Below are positions 8,883 through 17,573 of a stretch of 64,000 bases of DNA, piece after piece (position 1 is the first letter of the stretch; the number at the start of each line of letters is the position of its first letter). The notes below the pieces were generated by a model. The model worked only from the letters and a program-made list of their open reading frames with translations. It searched no databases and was not told where the DNA came from. This DNA is from Brevibacterium spongiae (GTDB lineage Bacteria > Actinomycetota > Actinomycetes > Actinomycetales > Brevibacteriaceae), in assembly GCF_026168515.1 (NCBI RefSeq), contig NZ_CP093443.1, positions 3,844,001 through 3,908,000 on the forward strand, in the 5' to 3' direction. A program made the position numbers and the translations under genes.

Positions 8883-10172
8883 TCACAGCCGGTACTGGTT
8901 GTTCTCCTCCGCCGAGGGACCCTCGCGCTTGTCAGTCGAGGATTCCTCGGCACCGTCTTCGGCTGCGTCGCCCGAAGCGTCCTCGGCCTCCGCGGTCTCT
9001 TCCGGTTCCTCACCGGTGAGCGCGTCTGCGGACATTCCGGGTTCACCGACGGGCGGTGCTTCGAGCGAGGACCCGCTGGCGGATTCGTCGAACTCTTCGG
9101 GGTCGAGCGTCGCCGGATCGGCGAGGTTCTCGTCGGGTGGCAGCAGCGGCGCGGGCGGAATGTCACCCTTCTTCGCCTCGGCTGACTTCGCCGTCTGTGC
9201 GGTCGCAGAATCCGCAGTCTCAGCATCCTGTGAGGTGTTTTCCGCCGCGCTGGACTGTGGAGCGACGGTCGGCCGCGCAGGATACGACGGCGGCATCGGC
9301 GGCGGCGCAGGCAGATCGGACGGCTGAGACGTCGAACCCTCGGCAGACTGTCCGGTGCCAGCGGATTCGGCAGGTTCTCCGGCGCCAGTGGATTCGGCAG
9401 AATCGGCGGACTCGGCAGAATCGGTGGATTCGGGCGGCTCGGAAGCCGCCGGCACCACCGGTGCCGGCCCGGTCGACTCCGACTCGTCTGCTTCGCCCGA
9501 GCTCTCCATCGACGACTTCTCAACGGACTCGGTCTCTTCGGCTGAGTCACCGGTGCCGGACTCAGCCTCTTCTGTCGAGGTCTCTTCACGAGCCGTATCG
9601 GCATTGTCACCGGTGTCGGCATCGGCGACCGCGGCATTGCTTTCTTCAGCACCCACCGCGTCGTGTTCGCCGTCGGACCCGACCCCGTCGGTCCGGGTTC
9701 CGTCGGCCGAGTCGCCAGCGCCGGCCCCGTCGACAGCAGACTCATCGGCCGCCTCGGCGCTCGTGGCTCCGGCAGCCTCAGTGCCGGGGGCCTCCGCTGT
9801 CTCGGCGTCATCCGCGCCGGCATCGTCCGTGTTGCTCTCATTCGTGGTCTTCGCGGTCGAACCGGGCAGGGCACCGTCGATGCCTTCGAGGCTCACTCCC
9901 GCCTCGGCGGCCAGACGGGCACGACGTTCGGCTCGCGCCTGGGCACGCTCCTCTTCGCTCTTCTGAGCCTTCTCCTTCGCCTTGGCCGATTCGCCCTTGG
10001 GCTGGGTCGGCCGGACGGCTTCCCAGATGAGGAGGAAGACGAGCATGGTGACGCCGACGATGGCGCCCATGATGATCGAACCCCACGGTCGCGCCATCGA
10101 GAAGAAGTCGAAGACGGCGTTGAGTCCGAACATGACTGCCAGGCCGAGGATCAATGCAACCAGGAATCTCAT
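8883..10172 (-). CDS. Membrane-anchored acidic low-complexity protein
   Basis: I do not recognise a family. The 429-residue product begins with two hydrophobic segments (about residues 2-20 and 33-50), followed by a charged Lys/Glu/Ala/Arg coiled-coil-like stretch (about 58-100). The remaining 330 residues are almost only Ser, Glu, Ala, Asp, Thr, Gly and Pro, probably disordered. Composition is strongly acidic. The start at ATG 10172 is chosen because the membrane segments begin at once; the frame is open upstream but that part reads like non-coding DNA. It is divergent from the propionyl-CoA synthetase gene. Actinobacteria often carry such two-helix proteins with variable tails. Confidence 0.7.
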   Translation of the reverse strand: MRFLVALILGLAVMFGLNAVFDFFSMARPWGSIIMGAIVGVTMLVFLLIWEAVRPTQPKGESAKAKEKAQKSEEERAQARAERRARLAAEAGVSLEGIDGALPGSTAKTTNESNTDDAGADDAETAEAPGTEAAGATSAEAADESAVDGAGAGDSADGTRTDGVGSDGEHDAVGAEESNAAVADADTGDNADTAREETSTEEAESGTGDSAEETESVEKSSMESSGEADESESTGPAPVVPAASEPPESTDSAESADSAESTGAGEPAESAGTGQSAEGSTSQPSDLPAPPPMPPSYPARPTVAPQSSAAENTSQDAETADSATAQTAKSAEAKKGDIPPAPLLPPDENLADPATLDPEEFDESASGSSLEAPPVGEPGMSADALTGEEPEETAEAEDASGDAAEDGAEESSTDKREGPSAEENNQYRL

Positions 10173-10351
10173 ATCCCCATTGTGCCCTGTCCCGGCCCGA
10201 GTGCAGACGAATGGGTCGACATTCGTGCCATCCGAGTTCTCCCACGGCACCGGCCGGTACGACGATTCCGTGCGGGGAGAAAGACGATTTCGCCCGGGAA
10301 GAAGACGGCCCCGACCTCGGCATCCGTTGTGCCGTGCGTCACAATAGAGGC

Positions 10352-12283
10352 ATGGACAATCATCCGCAGAACCCCACGCCAAGCTACGACGATGTCGTGA
10401 ATCGCATCGCGACCGATCCCGAAGGCTACTGGCTCGAACAAGCCGCGAGCCTCATCGACTGGGTCACCGAACCCACACGGGCCGTCGACGATTCGAATGC
10501 CCCGATCTACCGGTGGTTCCCCGACGGCGGGCTCAACGTCTGCTTCAACGCGATCGACCGCCATGTCGAAGCCGGCCGTGGCGAGCAGGCCGCCATCATC
10601 TACGACTCGCCGGTCACCGACACCGTCCGGACCATCACCTACGCCGAGCTGCTCGACGAAGTCTCCCGCTTCGCCCGCGCACTCTCAGACAGAGGCGTGA
10701 CCAAGGGCGACCGTGTCATCATCTATATGCCGATGATCCCCGAGGCGGCCGTGGCCATGCTCGCATGCGCCCGCCTCGGCGCGATCCACTCCGTCGTCTT
10801 CGGCGGGTTCGCCCCGAACGAACTTGCAGTGCGCATCGACGACACCGCGCCGAAGGCCGTCATCTCCACGTCCTGCGGCGTCGAGAAGTCCCGCGTGCTC
10901 GAATACAAGCCGATGCTCGATGAGGCGATCGACATCGCGAAGTCCAAACCGGAGTTCACTGTCATCGTCCAGCGCGACGAGCACCGCTGCGAACTCGGCG
11001 AGACCGATGTCGACTACGCGCATCTGCTCGAGCAGACACCTGAGGGCATCGACCCGGTCACCGTGAAAGCTACCGACGAGCTCTACGTCCTCTACACCTC
11101 GGGAACGACCGGCAAGCCCAAAGGCATCGTCCGCGATTCCGGCGGCTACGCCGTGGCCGGCGCGTTCTCGATGCCGGCCGTCTTCGGCCTCCACCCCGGT
11201 GACACGATGTTCACCGCCTCGGACGTCGGCTGGGTCGTCGGGCACACGTACATCGTCTACGCACCGCTGATTGCCGGCGTCACCTCGGTGCTCTATGAGG
11301 GCAAGCCGGTGGGCACCCCGGATGCCGGTGCCTTCTTCCGCGCCATCGAAGAACACAGGGTCAACGTTCACTTCACCGCACCGACGGCCATGCGCGTCGT
11401 GCGCAAGGAGGACCCGAACGGTGAGCTGATGAAGAAGTACGACCTAACGAGCCTGCGCGCGGAGTTCCTCGCCGGGGAGCGACTCGACCCGGATACCTTC
11501 GAATGGACGACGAAGACCCTCGCCGAGGCGACCGGCCGTGACATTCCCGTCGTCGACAACTGGTGGCAGACGGAGACCGGCTGGCCGATCACGGCGAATC
11601 CGCTCGGTCTCACTCGGTTCCCCCTCAAGGCCGGGTCCTCAACGAAGCCCGTCCCCGGTTTCCAGGTCGAAATCCTCGATCCCGGCGGCCAGCCCGTTCC
11701 CGCAGGTGTCGAGGGACTCGTCGTCATCAAGCTGCCGCTGCCTCCGGGAACCATGGCCACGGTGTGGGGCGATGATTCACGGTTCATCTCCTCGTATCTG
11801 GCCGCTTTCGACGGCTACTACCTCACGGGAGACTCCGGCTATATCGATGAGGACGGCTACGTCTTCGTCATGGGCCGCACTGACGATGTCATCAACGTCG
11901 CCGGCCATCGCCTGTCGACCGGGATCATCGAGGCCGTCGTCGCTTCCCACCCGGCAGTGGCCGAAGCCGCGGTCATCGGTGTCAATGACGAGGTGAAGGG
12001 TCAGATCCCGCGCGCCCTCGTCGTGCTCGGTGATTCCGCCGAGGCGGCCGATCCGGATACCGTCATCGACGAACTCGTGGGCTTGGTGCGCAAGGAGATC
12101 GGCCCGGTCGCCGCGTTCAAACGCGTCGACATCGTTCCGGGTCTGCCGAAGACCCGCTCGGGGAAGATCCTGCGCAAGACCATGCGCGAGATCGCCGACG
12201 GAGTCGAGAACCCGGCAGTGCCGTCGACGATCGAAGACCGCTCGGTCCTCGACGACCTCGGTGCCGTGCTCGCCCGCCGCTGA
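10352..12283 (+). CDS. prpE: Propionyl-CoA synthetase (acyl-CoA synthetase family)
   Basis: The 643-residue enzyme activates a short-chain acid, most likely propionate, to its CoA ester through an acyl-adenylate. It shows the AMP-binding loop YTSGTTGKPKG at residues 248-258, followed by IVRDSGGYAVA and GHTYIVYAPL. These variants are typical of PrpE rather than acetyl-CoA synthetase, which has GHSY and YGPL. The acetylatable lysine is Lys605 in TRSGKILRK. The start at ATG 10352 gives the usual family length, and TAGAGG precedes it. No methylcitrate genes are adjacent. A strong hairpin terminator follows directly. Confidence 0.9.
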   Translation: MDNHPQNPTPSYDDVVNRIATDPEGYWLEQAASLIDWVTEPTRAVDDSNAPIYRWFPDGGLNVCFNAIDRHVEAGRGEQAAIIYDSPVTDTVRTITYAELLDEVSRFARALSDRGVTKGDRVIIYMPMIPEAAVAMLACARLGAIHSVVFGGFAPNELAVRIDDTAPKAVISTSCGVEKSRVLEYKPMLDEAIDIAKSKPEFTVIVQRDEHRCELGETDVDYAHLLEQTPEGIDPVTVKATDELYVLYTSGTTGKPKGIVRDSGGYAVAGAFSMPAVFGLHPGDTMFTASDVGWVVGHTYIVYAPLIAGVTSVLYEGKPVGTPDAGAFFRAIEEHRVNVHFTAPTAMRVVRKEDPNGELMKKYDLTSLRAEFLAGERLDPDTFEWTTKTLAEATGRDIPVVDNWWQTETGWPITANPLGLTRFPLKAGSSTKPVPGFQVEILDPGGQPVPAGVEGLVVIKLPLPPGTMATVWGDDSRFISSYLAAFDGYYLTGDSGYIDEDGYVFVMGRTDDVINVAGHRLSTGIIEAVVASHPAVAEAAVIGVNDEVKGQIPRALVVLGDSAEAADPDTVIDELVGLVRKEIGPVAAFKRVDIVPGLPKTRSGKILRKTMREIADGVENPAVPSTIEDRSVLDDLGAVLARR

Positions 12284-12306
12284 GAGGTCGGAAGCTTCAG
12301 CACGCA

Positions 12307-12350
12307 GACGCGATCCGGTCGAACCGTGGAGGTTCGCACCGGATCGCGTC
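12307..12350 (+). terminator. Rho-independent-like hairpin after prpE
   Basis: GACGCGATCCGGT at 12307-12319 pairs with ACCGGATCGCGTC at 12338-12350. Inside it CGAACC pairs with GGTTCG around a five-base loop, leaving one bulged C. The 19-bp stem starts 24 bases after the prpE stop. A U-run is absent, as is common in high-GC actinobacteria. Confidence 0.8.
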
Positions 12351-12425
12351 GATGTCTCACGATGCCGTTCTGTTGATGGACAGCGCGGATGTGCGGGTCG
12401 GCATCGTGGTCACTGGTGACCGGAG

Positions 12426-12448
12426 CCGCCTGCTGATTCAGCAGGCGG
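12426..12448 (-). terminator. Hairpin after the His/Gly-rich protein gene
   Basis: CCGCCTGCTGA at 12426-12436 and TCAGCAGGCGG at 12438-12448 form a perfect inverted repeat around a single T. It lies 15 bases beyond the stop of the minus-strand gene ending at 12463 and probably terminates it. As a near-complete palindrome it could act in both directions. Confidence 0.65.
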
Positions 12449-12462
12449 ACCGGCCGATTCGG

Positions 12463-13410
12463 CTATGAGCTGCGTCCCTGCTCGAAGCCCGCGGCGAATC
12501 CGCGCTCGAAGGCCTCTTGGACCTCCTGCTCGCGGCTGCGGCGCTCATCGGCCCAACCGAAGGGGTCGAATCCTCGCCGGCCCGGGCCGAAGCCGGGACC
12601 GAAGTTCGGGCCGAACCCGCGTCGCCCGCGGCCTCCCCCGCGGCGGTGGTCGCGGTCGCCGCGCCCGTCGTGAGGTCCGTGAGCCTCGTGGCGCTCAGGG
12701 CCGCCTCGGCGATCGTCATGACCATGGGGGCGCTCGTGATCGTGCGGTCCGTCGTGGCGGTTCGAGTCGTCGCCGCAGCGTTCGGGACCGAAGTTCTCGA
12801 CGATCTTCGACAGCGAGGCTTTGAGGTTCTCGAACTCTTCGGAGGTGAGCACCTCTTCGATGTGATCGCCGACTCCGTCGCGCATATCGCGGAAGCGCTG
12901 GCGCAGCTCTTCGGGATCGATGTTCTTCGACGGTCCCCAGCTGCCTCGGCCGCGCGGCGGGCCGTAGGTCACAGGTTCTTCGGGGTAGGCGGCACCGTCG
13001 GCGACCACCTCATCCGCGTCCCAGCGGCGACGTCCTCGCCGCATGCGTCCGAAGTCGCGTGGGTCGAATCCGGAGTCGACCGCGGCCGACCGGAATTCGC
13101 GGCGCAGCACGTGGCTGAACTCGCGCAGCAGCTGCGGCAGATCGGCGTCGGGCTCACCGTCCCGGTCGCGTGCACCGGAGGTGTCGTCGGCGGCCTTGTT
13201 GCCTGCGGCCGAGCCATCCTCGGTCGAATCGACCGTGTCCGCGTCGCCGGCCTGGTCACGATCGGTGTCGAGGCGCGAAGCGTCGCTCGTGTCGGTGGTC
13301 TCGTCAGTGTTCAGTGAGTCCTCCCGGCCATCTGCACCGGCTGCGTCGGCGCCCGCGGTCGGGTTGGTGAAGTCGTCATTGTCGTCATTGAAGTCTTTGT
13401 GGGCAGTCAT
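12463..13410 (-). CDS. His/Asp/Gly/Arg-rich protein divergent from a MarR regulator
   Basis: I do not recognise a family. The 315-residue product has an acidic Asp/Thr/Ala-rich N terminus (1-90), a central part that looks folded and helical (about 90-205, with DLPQLLREFSHVLRREF and a later EELRQRFRDMRDG segment), then a His/Asp/Gly/Arg-rich region (about 210-265) and a GFGP repeat region (about 270-290), ending in a short helix. There is no signal peptide or membrane segment. The His-rich region could bind metal. It is divergently transcribed from the MarR-type gene at 13496, and that regulator carries a similar GFGP-rich stretch, so the two probably work together. Confidence 0.75.
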   Translation of the reverse strand: MTAHKDFNDDNDDFTNPTAGADAAGADGREDSLNTDETTDTSDASRLDTDRDQAGDADTVDSTEDGSAAGNKAADDTSGARDRDGEPDADLPQLLREFSHVLRREFRSAAVDSGFDPRDFGRMRRGRRRWDADEVVADGAAYPEEPVTYGPPRGRGSWGPSKNIDPEELRQRFRDMRDGVGDHIEEVLTSEEFENLKASLSKIVENFGPERCGDDSNRHDGPHDHERPHGHDDRRGGPERHEAHGPHDGRGDRDHRRGGGRGRRGFGPNFGPGFGPGRRGFDPFGWADERRSREQEVQEAFERGFAAGFEQGRSS

Positions 13411-13432
13411 GTCATCTCCTTAGTTGTCATCT

Positions 13433-13473
13433 GACATGTACATGCAGAATGACATGCATCTGGAATGCATGTC
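13433..13473. promoter_or_regulatory. Candidate MarR-family operator in the divergent promoter region
   Basis: GACATGCAT at 13451-13459 and ATGCATGTC at 13465-13473 form a perfect 9-bp inverted repeat with a five-base spacer. A second palindrome, CATGTACATG, lies at 13435-13444. Further CATGT half-sites fill the 85-base gap between the two divergent genes. MarR-type repressors bind such repeats and often repress both their own gene and the divergent one. Confidence 0.7.
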
Positions 13474-13495
13474 AAGTGGCATGTAAAATCGGAGC

Positions 13496-14050
13496 ATGAG
13501 CACGAACGATGACATTCAGGCGATCGCCGAGGCACTCATCCGCCTGCAGTGGCGGCGCGGACCCGGCGGACCTCGCGGCTTCGGGCCCTTCGGCGGCTTC
13601 GGCGGTCCCGGCGGCCCCGGCGAACACGCTGACCGTCATGGCTTCGGCGGCCCCCGCCACTCCGAGGACTTCCCTTTCGGCGGTCGCCGCCATCCCGGCG
13701 GTCCGTTCGCCGGCCGAGGGCGGGCTCTGCTGCGCCTGCTCACCTCTCTCATCCAGGCGGGGACGGCGTTGGGGGTGAGCGCCCTCGGCGATGCGATCGG
13801 CGTCGACCAGCCGCGGGCCTCACGTTTGGTCACTCAGGGAGTCGAGCTCGGCCTTCTCCGCCGGGAGGCCGACCCCGACGATGCTCGGCGCACGCTCATC
13901 GCGCTCACGGACAAGGGCCGGGCGATCACCGACAGGTTTCGCGGAGCTCAGCTGGAGAGCGTCGATCAGGCTCTGAGCAGCTTCACCGAGGAGGAACGCG
14001 CACAGCTGGCCAGACTGCTCACCCGGCTGGCCGAGGCCTGGCCGAAGTAG
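13496..14050 (+). CDS. MarR-type winged-helix regulator with a Gly/Phe-rich insert
   Basis: The 184-residue protein has a short N-terminal helix (1-19), then about 45 residues dominated by Gly, Phe, Pro, Arg and His, then a winged-helix domain. That domain includes ALGVSALGDAIGVDQPRASRLVTQGVELGLLRREADPDDARRT (helix-turn-helix and wing, about 83-127) and a C-terminal dimer helix. The ADPDDARR wing is typical of MarR proteins. The low-complexity insert replaces the usual link between the first helix and the DNA-binding domain. The ATG at 13496 lies next to a palindrome array that probably serves as its operator. Its likely target is the divergent His/Gly-rich gene. Confidence 0.88.
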   Translation: MSTNDDIQAIAEALIRLQWRRGPGGPRGFGPFGGFGGPGGPGEHADRHGFGGPRHSEDFPFGGRRHPGGPFAGRGRALLRLLTSLIQAGTALGVSALGDAIGVDQPRASRLVTQGVELGLLRREADPDDARRTLIALTDKGRAITDRFRGAQLESVDQALSSFTEEERAQLARLLTRLAEAWPK

Positions 14051-14155
14051 CCGACCGGCAGTCGGTACACGACCAGGCGGAGCAGGTGGACACGGTGGCG
14101 CCGTCGGACATGGCAGCGCCGGTGGGCACGGTGGCGCAGGCGTTGGTGACTGCGC

Positions 14156-14641
14156 TCAGCTCTCGGCGAGCGCCTTGAGCCGGTCGAGCGAGGCGACCAG
14201 GTTCGACTCTGTGGTCGACTGCGCACGCGGCAGTCGCTGCGGGTCGCGCAGTTCGGTCCAGTCGTAGGTATGGCGCACGCGGCACGTCCCCTGACCTGCC
14301 GCTTCGATCTCCCAGACCCACTTCTGCCCGAAGGGCTCTCCCCCGACCTCGGAGGGCTTCCAGGCGATGCGGCGGCCTTCGGCGAAGTCGACGATGTGGT
14401 TCTCGCGATCGACCCCCTTGGTCAGTGTCGTGATGAATGACGTGCCGGTTCCGCGCACCCGCTGGCCGTCGACCGCAGACCCGAGGTTGTCGTTGCCATC
14501 CCATTCCGGCTGGCGGTGCGGGTCGGCGATGAGTTCGAACACCGCCTCGGCGGGTGCTGCGATCTCGGTCTCAGCAGTGACGACCTTGAGCGCTGGGTCG
14601 ATCGAGTCGAAGACGGAGACGTCGGGGGTCTGTTCTGACAT
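14156..14641 (-). CDS. SRPBCC family (START-like fold) protein
   Basis: The 161-residue product matches the polyketide-cyclase/SRPBCC fold. It starts with VTAETEIAAPAEAVFELIADPHRQPEWDG, the usual first strand, two helices and the proline-tryptophan turn, and ends with the long C-terminal helix SNLVASLDRLKALAE. Members bind hydrophobic ligands and rarely have conserved catalytic residues, so no reaction is assigned. ATG 14641 follows GCAGGAAATC. It is transcribed alone. The 150 bases upstream hold short imperfect repeats of CTGGACGGTGACTG but no gene. Confidence 0.85.
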   Translation of the reverse strand: MSEQTPDVSVFDSIDPALKVVTAETEIAAPAEAVFELIADPHRQPEWDGNDNLGSAVDGQRVRGTGTSFITTLTKGVDRENHIVDFAEGRRIAWKPSEVGGEPFGQKWVWEIEAAGQGTCRVRHTYDWTELRDPQRLPRAQSTTESNLVASLDRLKALAES

Positions 14642-14791
14642 GATTTCCTGCTTCTGTGGATGCGCTCCGGCCCCGCTTGAGGTCGGCTGGACGGTGACTG
14701 CTGGACGGTCGGACGACCGGTCGGGTGGACGACTGGATGGTGACTGCCGGGTGGGTAGTTAAGACACAGTCAGAATACACAGTGACACGGC

Positions 14792-16261
14792 TCAGTCCTC
14801 GAGACCTCGGTCCTGCCTCTCGGCCCGCAGTGCGGCGGTGCTGAAGCGGGTGAACATCCGGGAGGAATCGCTCGACAGCGACAGCAGCACGGCCACCTGC
14901 ATGGCAATCGTCATCAGCGCGTACATGTTCGTTGCGAGGTCCCGGTCTCCGGTGAAGTAGTTCGTCATCGACACGATCACGGAGATCGTGGAGAGGGTGA
15001 GGATCCACAGTCGTGCCCGGTTGCTGCCGCGGAACACCGCCGCCGAGGCGATCACCTGCAGACATCCGATGAGCAGGCTGACCCCGATGAGCACTCCCGC
15101 GACGATGCGCGTGGCCGTATCGTCGCTGAGGGAGGCGATGTCCGAGCTGTAGCCGGTGACTTCGGTGCGCAGCCCGTTCCAGTCGAGGAGCATGCCGATG
15201 ACGTCCCACGCCTGGAAGATGAGCAGCACAAGCACCAGAGCGGCACCGACGACCGTCTGCAGCGGCCGTCGCCGCCACAGCGTCTTCGTCAGATCGGATA
15301 CGGAGTGCGATTCGGCGTAGATACGAGTGGCATCGAAGGCCAGTTCGAGACGCTCAGGGTGGTCCGCCTCGTCGGCCGCCACATCGGAGACGTCCATGAT
15401 GGGCAGATGCCCGTCGGTGACGATCGAATCCCCGCCGCCGTTGCGAGAGTGGTACCCGGTCGAGAAGTCCCGGATCCGCTCCACCGTGATCGACCGATCG
15501 GCTCCCGTCACGGTGTCGACGATGTGGTCGCGTTCGACGTCGGTGTTCTCTTCGATCTTGTGGGTGAACTGGAGGGTGAACAGTGAGATGCCCACGGCCT
15601 TGTCGTAGGTTCCCGCGGCCAGCCAATCCGCCTGATGTCCGCCGGGCAGCAGCCATCCGCGGGGGCATTTCCAGAACCGCACATGGTGACGCTGTCCAGG
15701 ATCCCCGTCGACTTCCTGCTGATAGGCGAAGTCCTGTCGCCTGCCGAACAGCAGCAGCGGCGACACCGGTGCCTGCGGGTAGCTGCGCTTCGTCACCGTC
15801 GATCGGATGATCTCCCACGTCGACGCCGGCGTGATGCCGTCGGCGAGGATCCAGCCCCCTGCCCTCATCGCATGGTGGATCTGCGCTTCTTCACCGCGCC
15901 ATGCGAGGTTGACGGGGTCACCGAGCAGACCGTCCGAGGTCCGTGTGCGCCCGATGAAGTAGTTCGGCACGTAGATCTGCGAGAGGATGCGGTGCAGCCG
16001 CGGCAACGCCAGGTAGGACACGACGCCCCAGAACACGAGCAGGGTGAGGACCTGCCACCACCCGAGGCTGAAGCCTTGGAGCAGAATGAGCAGGGCCAGC
16101 CAGGTCGAGGCCGCGCCGCCGAAGAGGAAGAACAGATAGTCGAGGACCCCGGTCGGAGTGAAGTGGTGGCGACGGTAGATGAACGGCTGTTTCAGCCGTC
16201 GTTTCTTCCCGAGGACCTCACCCGCGGCCCCCGAACGGTCCGTCTCCCCGCCTGAAGTCAT
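14792..16261 (-). CDS. LssY C-terminal domain-like membrane protein
   Basis: The 489-residue protein has two membrane segments near the N terminus (about 40-64 and 70-88), a soluble middle part, then a group of C-terminal membrane segments (about residues 340-460). The middle part contains VSPLLLFGRRQDFAYQQE followed by HHVRFWKCP. This resembles the LssY_C domain found in PAP2-type membrane phosphatases and in stand-alone actinobacterial proteins, though no phosphatase signature is present. Its ATG overlaps the stop of the MerR-HEAT gene by four bases, so the two are translationally coupled. The function is not known. Confidence 0.75.
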   Translation of the reverse strand: MTSGGETDRSGAAGEVLGKKRRLKQPFIYRRHHFTPTGVLDYLFFLFGGAASTWLALLILLQGFSLGWWQVLTLLVFWGVVSYLALPRLHRILSQIYVPNYFIGRTRTSDGLLGDPVNLAWRGEEAQIHHAMRAGGWILADGITPASTWEIIRSTVTKRSYPQAPVSPLLLFGRRQDFAYQQEVDGDPGQRHHVRFWKCPRGWLLPGGHQADWLAAGTYDKAVGISLFTLQFTHKIEENTDVERDHIVDTVTGADRSITVERIRDFSTGYHSRNGGGDSIVTDGHLPIMDVSDVAADEADHPERLELAFDATRIYAESHSVSDLTKTLWRRRPLQTVVGAALVLVLLIFQAWDVIGMLLDWNGLRTEVTGYSSDIASLSDDTATRIVAGVLIGVSLLIGCLQVIASAAVFRGSNRARLWILTLSTISVIVSMTNYFTGDRDLATNMYALMTIAMQVAVLLSLSSDSSRMFTRFSTAALRAERQDRGLED

Positions 16262-17427
16262 GAGGGCCAGTGTAGTGAATCGCGATCGTTCCGTCGGCGG
16301 CGCCGGAGAGCTGCATGTGCTGTGGCCGCCAGTTCCGGACTGTCATCGCCGCTCAATTCGGCGATGAAGGCATCGATCTGCGGTCCTGGGATCTCGAGCA
16401 GGACTTGGAGCACTCGGAATCGCTTCGCAGTATCGCCCGCATCCGCCTGCCGGCGCAGAGCCGTGATGATCTCTTCTCCGATGCTGTCGGCCCCGGTCCT
16501 GGCACCGGCAGCGCCCCTGCCCTCGGCCGAGCCTCCGGTTCCGCCCTCAGTCGAGCCTCCGGTTCGGCCCTCGGCCGCAGCGGCCGGTCGGCTCGATCCG
16601 GTCACGAAGGCGGCCAGCGCTTCCGCCGCTTCGATGTCCTTCGGCCCTTCCAACGCCATATCGAGCAGCGTCGGTACGGCTGCCTCCTCGTGCAGCGCCC
16701 CGAGGGCGAGCGCGGCGGTGCTGCGCACCTCGGCATCGTCATCGACCAGCCCGGAGCGCAGGGCCTGTCCGATCGCCGAGTGCGCAATGGTGCCGAGCTC
16801 CTCTGCGGGAGTGGTCCGCCTGATCTCGTCGAGGGCGTGGAGAGCATTGCGTCGAACCTGCGCCGACTCGCTTCCCATCCCCTCGACCAGATGGGGCACG
16901 GCCTCGGCACCGGCCTGGGCGAGGGCCCAGCGCATCGCACCGGCGGCGTTGAGCACGGTCTCGCCGAGGACCGCCGCCGACAGTGCCTCGACCGGGACCC
17001 TGCCGTCGACGCCGCTGCCCAAGGCCGCCTTGTGCCGTTGGATGACGTCCCCGGACTCGAGTGAGCGCATGAGGTCGATCGTGTACAGAAGCGATTCCCC
17101 ATCGGGGCGTCGGAGTCGGGCAATCGCTTCGAGATGCTCGAGCAGGTGCTCTTCCGCGGCAATGCGCTCTCGGGTGCGGTCGATGAGGTCGGCGAGCATG
17201 GCCGCGGGATCGAAGTCCTCAGCGGAAAGGACCCCACCGACATCGGCCAGCGACATGCCGAGTTTCCGCAGACCCTCGATATGGAAGATGCGGCCGATGT
17301 CAGCCTCGGAGTATTCGCGGTAGCCGCTGGACGTGCGAGCGCTGGGGGCGACGAGTCCGAGGGACTCGTAGTGGCGCAGCATGCGTGCGCTGACACCGGA
17401 GCGTTTGGCCACCTCGCCGATGAGCAT
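16258..17427 (-). CDS. MerR-family regulator fused to HEAT repeats
   Basis: The N-terminal 70 residues are a standard MerR DNA-binding domain (LIGEVAKRSGVSARMLRHYESLGLVAPSAR, then the GYREY wing), followed by a dimerisation helix near 75-105. In place of a small effector domain, residues of about 130-390 form alpha-helical HEAT-like repeats such as VPHLVEGMGSESAQVRRNALHALDEIRR. A Gly/Ser/Thr-rich break lies near 295-325. HEAT solenoids bind proteins, so this regulator may sense a protein partner. The ATG at 17427 has AGAGG five bases upstream; a GTG at 17433 is an alternative. It is the first gene of a pair with the LssY-like protein. Confidence 0.88.
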   Translation of the reverse strand: MLIGEVAKRSGVSARMLRHYESLGLVAPSARTSSGYREYSEADIGRIFHIEGLRKLGMSLADVGGVLSAEDFDPAAMLADLIDRTRERIAAEEHLLEHLEAIARLRRPDGESLLYTIDLMRSLESGDVIQRHKAALGSGVDGRVPVEALSAAVLGETVLNAAGAMRWALAQAGAEAVPHLVEGMGSESAQVRRNALHALDEIRRTTPAEELGTIAHSAIGQALRSGLVDDDAEVRSTAALALGALHEEAAVPTLLDMALEGPKDIEAAEALAAFVTGSSRPAAAAEGRTGGSTEGGTGGSAEGRGAAGARTGADSIGEEIITALRRQADAGDTAKRFRVLQVLLEIPGPQIDAFIAELSGDDSPELAATAHAALRRRRRNDRDSLHWPS

Positions 17428-17511
17428 CGTCACCTCTTCCCTCGCTGACTGCCACTATAAGTCGCCGCAGACCGCTCTGGCGTTCGGAGGAAGGGGTCCG
17501 AGGCCGGGCGC

Positions 17512-17546
17512 GTGTGCTCTCGAGCTTGCCCCACTCGAGAGCACAC
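17512..17546. terminator. 13-bp perfect hairpin between the two HEAT genes
   Basis: GTGTGCTCTCGAG at 17512-17524 pairs perfectly with CTCGAGAGCACAC at 17534-17546 around a nine-base loop. It lies 28 bases after the stop of the minus-strand HEAT gene and upstream of the MerR-HEAT gene, so it probably separates the two transcripts or attenuates read-through. Confidence 0.65.
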
Positions 17547-17573
17547 ACCGGATCCGTCCTTCCCGAAACGGAT

